A stretch of 64,000 nt of DNA from Tenodera sinensis (lineage: Eukaryota > Arthropoda > Insecta > Mantodea > Mantidae), in contig CM060968.1 in NCBI GenBank assembly GCA_030765045.1, forward strand, positions 108,961,404 to 109,025,403, in the 5' to 3' direction. Both the position numbers and the translations under genes were made by a program. The notes beneath the pieces are model-generated. The model was not told the origin of the DNA. It ran no database searches and saw only the letters and a program-made list of their open reading frames with translations. Positions within the stretch are counted from its first letter, which is position 1, and each line of letters opens with the position of its first letter. Shown piece after piece: positions 63,936 to 64,000 of this stretch.

Positions 63936-64000
63936 CTAGTGAGTGACAGTATCCGAATTATTGCATTCGAATGCATGAAATTTCGATTAGCGAATACTAC
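63936..64000. repeat. Partial last monomer (65 of 67 bp)
   Basis: An E-type monomer cut two bases before its end by the window edge. The array shows no sign of ending here, so it extends beyond the window on this side too. Confidence 0.95.

Larger units (their letters stand above)
1..64000. repeat. 67-bp satellite DNA array, about 955 tandem units, window-spanning
   Basis: Every part of the window is a head-to-tail copy of one 67-bp unit starting at CTAGTGAGTGACAG and ending ATACTACTA. Unit starts fall at 1, 68, 135, 202 and so on, and the last is at 63936. After removing 17 inserted bases that I located individually, the distance from 1 to 63936 is exactly 954 x 67, so no other net length change exists. 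All units point the same way, with no inversion, transposon or unique sequence. No gene is possible at any useful length: 67 is not a multiple of three, so the TAG/TGA stops in each unit (TAG and TAA on the other strand) rotate through all frames within three units, and open frames stay near or below 200 nt. Arrays like this are typical of eukaryotic heterochromatin. Chromosome location and species cannot be told from the sequence. Confidence 0.98.
62794..64000. repeat. Fifth unit of the right-hand HOR, cut by the window end
   Basis: It begins at the GTGTCAG monomer (62801) and runs through TGAACCTTCG (63174), GAATAACTGC, GAGTAATTGC, GCACGAG, CTAATGAG and GTGTGTGAC. Unlike copies 1-4 it has a separate K monomer and E-GCGGATAC monomer at its start, as in 34852 and 41487, not the fused K-GCGGATAC monomer. 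It also has the 70-bp monomer. A private GATTAGCGCATAC occurs near 63388. Confidence 0.85.

Noticed and set aside
1..64000. CRISPR array
   Set aside because: Repeats abut with no unique spacers. The whole 67 bp is conserved, and neighbouring differences are a few linked substitutions rather than unrelated spacers. No cas-like gene is present.
1..64000. Bacterial or phage origin, or a telomeric repeat
   Set aside because: No genes, promoters or terminators occur in 64 kb, and the unit is not a short G-rich telomere repeat. A uniform 67-bp HOR satellite of this size fits a eukaryotic nuclear genome.

Overview
The whole 64 kb window is one uninterrupted satellite DNA array. I found no protein-coding gene, RNA gene, transposon, CRISPR array or unique spacer in it. 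The repeat unit is 67 bp, about 36% G+C in consensus, always in the same orientation. Counting phase from base 1 (first CTAGTGAG) to the last unit start at 63936 gives 63,935 bp. Subtracting the 17 inserted bases I located by eye (twelve +1 units, two +1 units, one +3 unit) leaves 63,918 bp, which is exactly 954 x 67. The window therefore holds 954 complete units plus 65 bases of a 955th. An array of this length, with layered higher-order repeats (HORs), is typical of eukaryotic heterochromatin such as centromeric, pericentromeric, subtelomeric or B-chromosome blocks. The sequence gives no basis for naming a species or chromosome position.

Monomers fall into a few diagnostic subtypes set mainly by unit positions 19-29 (GAATTATTGC 'E', GAGAACTTGC 'O', CAAATTATTGC 'K', GAATAACTGC/GAATAATTGC 'N') and by the 3' end (GCGAATAC or GCGGATAC). 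Many rarer private variants mark individual lineages. Following these landmarks shows a patchwork of tandem duplications whose sizes are whole numbers of monomers.

Layout. 68-11730: six HOR units of 31, 31, 26, 34, 26 and 26 monomers. 11731-17626: a mixed zone with a 46-monomer (3082 bp) duplication. 17627-30563: a very recent 104-monomer (6971 bp) duplication, itself made of 25-41-monomer blocks. 28219-33176: a 39-monomer (2613 bp) duplication. 30832-42761: a 103-monomer (6903 bp) duplication with a later four-monomer loss. 41889-47249: a 40-monomer duplication. 47920-62793: four tandem units of 54, 54, 56 and 58 monomers, followed by a partial fifth that keeps older variants.

Recurrent sequence properties are a perfect 14-bp palindrome in almost every unit, four CpG sites per unit with recurrent CG-to-CA/TG changes at all four, and a subtype-specific change that completes an 8-bp inverted repeat across the monomer junction. 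The biology is that of a rapidly turning-over satellite evolving by unequal exchange in register with the 67-bp unit, not of a gene system.
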